Below, piece by piece: positions 61,583-64,000 of a DNA stretch of 64,000 nucleotides; the stretch's first letter is position 1; every line of letters begins with the position of its first letter. The stretch covers positions 496,001 through 560,000 of the forward strand of contig NZ_FNEG01000001.1 of assembly GCF_900100075.1 (NCBI RefSeq), given 5' to 3'. Source of the DNA: Chryseobacterium jejuense (GTDB lineage Bacteria; Bacteroidota; Bacteroidia; Flavobacteriales; Weeksellaceae). Both the position numbers and the translations under genes were made by a program. The notes under the pieces were generated by a model. That model was given only the letters and a program-made list of their open reading frames with translations, made no database searches and had not been told where the DNA came from.

Positions 61583-63037
61583 ATGGATGACAATTTAATG
61601 ATGATATGGCAGAAGTGCCTTCAGTTTATGCGCGATAACTTGAACGCAGCTGAAGATAATTCTGACCTGAAAAAACTTGAAAAATCTTTCGATATGTTAT
61701 TTGATAAGGTACAGCCACTTTCATTAGTGTCTAATAACCTTACACTTATCGTACCGAGCGATTTTTACAAGGAATATATAGAGGATAACTACTTGTCCTT
61801 ACTTTCTGCTGCCCTGAAGAAAAATGTAGGAAAAGGAGTTAAATTATGGTATTCTGTAATGGAAAACAGACCGAAAGGTGAAGAAAAACCGGTTACCATG
61901 AATATGAAGGGACAAAGCGTTCCCACTCCAAAAACACAGGAAACAATGCCACAAGGATTCTCAGCTAATATTGTAAACCCTTTCGTGGTCCCTGGAATTA
62001 GAAAAGTAAATATTGATTCAAACCTGAAACCAGACTATTCTTTTGATAGCTATGTAGAAGGAGAAAGTAATAAATTTGCAGCTACCGTAGCAAGATCAAT
62101 TGCAAAAAGACCGGGAGCTACAGCATTCAACCCATTATTCTTATATGGAGGATATGGAGTTGGAAAAACCCACTTAGGCCAGGCAGTTGGTCTTGAAGTA
62201 AAGAATCAGTTTCCGGACAAAGTAGTTCTTTATTTATCTTCGGAAAAATTCATCCAGCAGTTTATTTCAGCTGCGAAAGCGCATAAGCAGACAGAGTTTG
62301 CTAACTTCTATCAAATGGTAGATGTACTGATTATTGATGATATCCAATTCTTATCTGGAAAGTCGGCAACACAGGACAGTTTCTTCCACATTTTCGATCA
62401 CCTGCATCAAAATGGAAAGCAGATCATCCTTACTTCAGATAAAGCACCGGCAGATATTATGGATATTCAGGATAGAATTGTTTCCCGTTTCAAATGGGGA
62501 CTTTCTGCAGAGATCAAATCTCCGGATTTATCTACAAGAAGACAGATCATTGAAGACAAATTAAGCAGAGATGGGATTGTACTTCCTGGAGATATGCTTG
62601 ATTTCCTTGCTGTTGAAACCAAAACAAACGTTAGAGAGCTAATCGGGGTAATTAACTCGGTAATTGCTTACTCTACGGTATATAAGAGAGACTTAAGTCT
62701 TGAATTACTAAAAGAAACTATCAACAGAATTGCAGCTAACCAAAAGAAGGTGATCAATATTCCTTATATTCAGGAAGTGGTTTGCGACTATTTTGGAATC
62801 AAAAAAGAGCAGCTTCTGTCTAAAACAAGAAAAAGAGAAATCGCTTTACCAAGACAATTGGCCATGTACTTCTCAAAAGAGTTTACCAACTCCACATTCA
62901 CTAAGATTGGTGAAGAAATGGGCGGGAAAGACCACTCTACGGTAATGTATGCTTGTGATACCATCAAGGATGTATCGAAAATTGATAAAGAAATCAAGAA
63001 ATACGTTAAGGATCTTACCGAAAGAATCAAACAGTAA
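61583..63037 (+). CDS. dnaA: Chromosomal replication initiator protein DnaA
   Basis: 484 residues: N-terminal DnaB-interaction domain (about 1-90), flexible linker, AAA+ domain with Walker A LYGGYGVGKTHLGQAVGLE and Walker B VDVLIIDDIQFLSG, sensor SDKAPADI, and the C-terminal DnaA-box-binding helix-turn-helix with signature MGGKDHSTVMYACDTI. Genes beside it (thioesterase, low-molecular-weight phosphatase) are not the dnaN-recF set. No cluster of TTATCCACA boxes was seen near it, so this need not be the origin. Confidence 0.97.
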   Translation: MDDNLMMIWQKCLQFMRDNLNAAEDNSDLKKLEKSFDMLFDKVQPLSLVSNNLTLIVPSDFYKEYIEDNYLSLLSAALKKNVGKGVKLWYSVMENRPKGEEKPVTMNMKGQSVPTPKTQETMPQGFSANIVNPFVVPGIRKVNIDSNLKPDYSFDSYVEGESNKFAATVARSIAKRPGATAFNPLFLYGGYGVGKTHLGQAVGLEVKNQFPDKVVLYLSSEKFIQQFISAAKAHKQTEFANFYQMVDVLIIDDIQFLSGKSATQDSFFHIFDHLHQNGKQIILTSDKAPADIMDIQDRIVSRFKWGLSAEIKSPDLSTRRQIIEDKLSRDGIVLPGDMLDFLAVETKTNVRELIGVINSVIAYSTVYKRDLSLELLKETINRIAANQKKVINIPYIQEVVCDYFGIKKEQLLSKTRKREIALPRQLAMYFSKEFTNSTFTKIGEEMGGKDHSTVMYACDTIKDVSKIDKEIKKYVKDLTERIKQ

Positions 63038-63153
63038 GATCATCTTAAGCTAAAATATTAAAAAATGAAGAATAGTTGTATTCTTCATTTTTTATTTAGA
63101 TTTGTTGAAGCTAATAAACATTTATCACAGTTTAATCTTTTAAATTTCAGACT

Positions 63154-63612
63154 ATGAAAATCCTGATGGTTTGCCTTGGAAATATATGCAGAAGCCCTTT
63201 AGCAGAAGGAATTATGAAAACTAAAGTACCGGAAAGCTTTGTGGTAGATTCTGCCGGAACGATTTCTATGCATGAAGGGGAACATCCGGATAAAAGAGCC
63301 ATTAAAACTGCTGCCCATCATGATGTTGATATTTCCATGCAGAAGTCAAGGCCTATCACAAGAGCTGATTATGAAACCTTTGATAAGATTTACTGTATGG
63401 ATGCAAGTGTCTATAAAGATGTTATGGCTAAAGCGCTTAATGAAGAAGAAAGACAAAAAGTATCATTGTTTCTGGAAGCTGCCGGAAAATTCAATAATAC
63501 TGAAGTTCCTGACCCATATTGGGGTGGAATGGAAGACTTCGAAAAAGTTTTCCAGTTATTAGATAAAGGGTGCAATGCCATTGCTTCCCAGTTAACGATT
63601 CATAATTTATAA
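63154..63612 (+). CDS. Low-molecular-weight protein-tyrosine phosphatase
   Basis: 152 residues: MKILMVCLGNICRSPLAEGIM holds the P-loop Cys-x5-Arg (VCLGNICRS), and the catalytic Asp is in VPDPYWGGMEDFEKVF. Fits the LMW-PTP family in length and order. It may act on tyrosine kinases of polysaccharide export or on arsenate, but no such genes adjoin. The next gene starts 23 nt later. Confidence 0.93.
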   Translation: MKILMVCLGNICRSPLAEGIMKTKVPESFVVDSAGTISMHEGEHPDKRAIKTAAHHDVDISMQKSRPITRADYETFDKIYCMDASVYKDVMAKALNEEERQKVSLFLEAAGKFNNTEVPDPYWGGMEDFEKVFQLLDKGCNAIASQLTIHNL

Positions 63613-63635
63613 TCATCATCCATAAATAAATTTTT

Positions 63636-64000
63636 ATGCTTTTTTTACTCCCTGCTTATTTATCAGAAAATACATCTATCAGCCATTTTGCACCCGTTAT
63701 TAAGGAATATATCATGCAAACGGACTACTTCTTTGTGGAGAATGAGAAAACAGCCAGAAAGGTCGTTAAATTCTTTGCTCCTGAAAAGAAGCAGGCAGAC
63801 CTGAAATTGTTTTTATTAGATAAGTATACAGAAAACGCAGATATTAAAGAAGCTCAACAGTTGATGTTGAAAGGGCAGGACTTTGGATTGCTTTCTGAAG
63901 CCGGGCTGCCATGTATTGCAGATCCTGGAAATCTGATGGTAAAATGGTGCCATGAGAAAAACATCCAGGTAGTTCCTATTTCAGGACCTTCATCTATTAT
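63636..64000 (+). CDS. RsmI-like SAM-dependent methyltransferase (tetrapyrrole methylase fold), partial
   Basis: 121 codons from the ATG at 63636 to the window edge: MLFLLPAYLSENTSISHFAP, ENEKTARKVVKFF, GQDFGLLSEAGLPCIADPGN and VPISGPSSI. The SEAG-x-P-x-x-x-DPG motif marks the 16S rRNA (cytidine-2'-O) methyltransferase RsmI family. The N-terminus is shorter and differs from classical RsmI, so it may be the second RsmI-type paralogue common in Bacteroidota. C-terminus lies outside the window. Confidence 0.85.
   Translation, partial: MLFLLPAYLSENTSISHFAPVIKEYIMQTDYFFVENEKTARKVVKFFAPEKKQADLKLFLLDKYTENADIKEAQQLMLKGQDFGLLSEAGLPCIADPGNLMVKWCHEKNIQVVPISGPSSI

Overview
The window is a chromosomal segment of a Flavobacteriia member, most likely Chryseobacterium or a close relative. 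It is AT-rich. Many genes have a TAnnTTTG (-7) promoter box just upstream and poor Shine-Dalgarno sites, as in Bacteroidota. It carries PorT, flavobacterial DUF3857 pairs, a menaquinone-type UbiE and a protein-glutaminase precursor very close to the Chryseobacterium proteolyticum enzyme. All functions are read from sequence by eye; no database search was run.

1-9.7 kb, minus strand: the 5' part of the protein-glutaminase gene, lipB, and a complete tryptophan operon in the order trpL-E-G-D-C-F-(REP-associated transposase)-GNAT-B-A. The leader encodes a 22-residue peptide with three consecutive Trp codons, followed by an intrinsic terminator: a classical attenuator. A REP/RAYT element sits between trpF and the GNAT gene, and one of its palindromes encodes the last residues and stop codon of trpF.

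9.7-20.3 kb: small secreted proteins, a mono-haem cytochrome c, rlmF, lysS with a C-terminal extension, cydAB with a ClbS-like gene, and gyrB. 20.4-36.9 kb: a tandem pair of DUF3857/transglutaminase-like proteins (one with the catalytic Cys, one with Ser), a DUF3298 lipoprotein, lipid kinase, dicarboxylate symporter, gamma-glutamyltransferase, short-chain threonine dehydrogenase, a degenerate NodB-like protein, metallophosphoesterase, KAS III, ubiE and porT. 37-39.5 kb: a coiled-coil protein, zapA, a 6S RNA and RNase Y.

39.5-46.7 kb is the most accessory-looking part. It holds an MFS carrier, two small six-cysteine peptides with double-glycine leaders, a YeiH/LysR pair, and a fluoride-type CLC antiporter preceded by a fluoride riboswitch. 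Two copies of a composite repeat (7-bp tandem array, 23-bp identical box and two REP-like hairpins) lie upstream of the two transporters. 46.8-64 kb is mostly housekeeping: gcvT-idi, a HAD protein, a D-2-hydroxyacid dehydrogenase, mscL, nnrDE, yidD-lgt (Lgt with a large N-terminal extension), rarA, a DUF2339 protein, a C1q-like surface protein, pheA, dnaA, a low-molecular-weight phosphatase and the start of an RsmI-like methyltransferase.

No tRNA, rRNA, CRISPR array, prophage or conjugative element was recognised.
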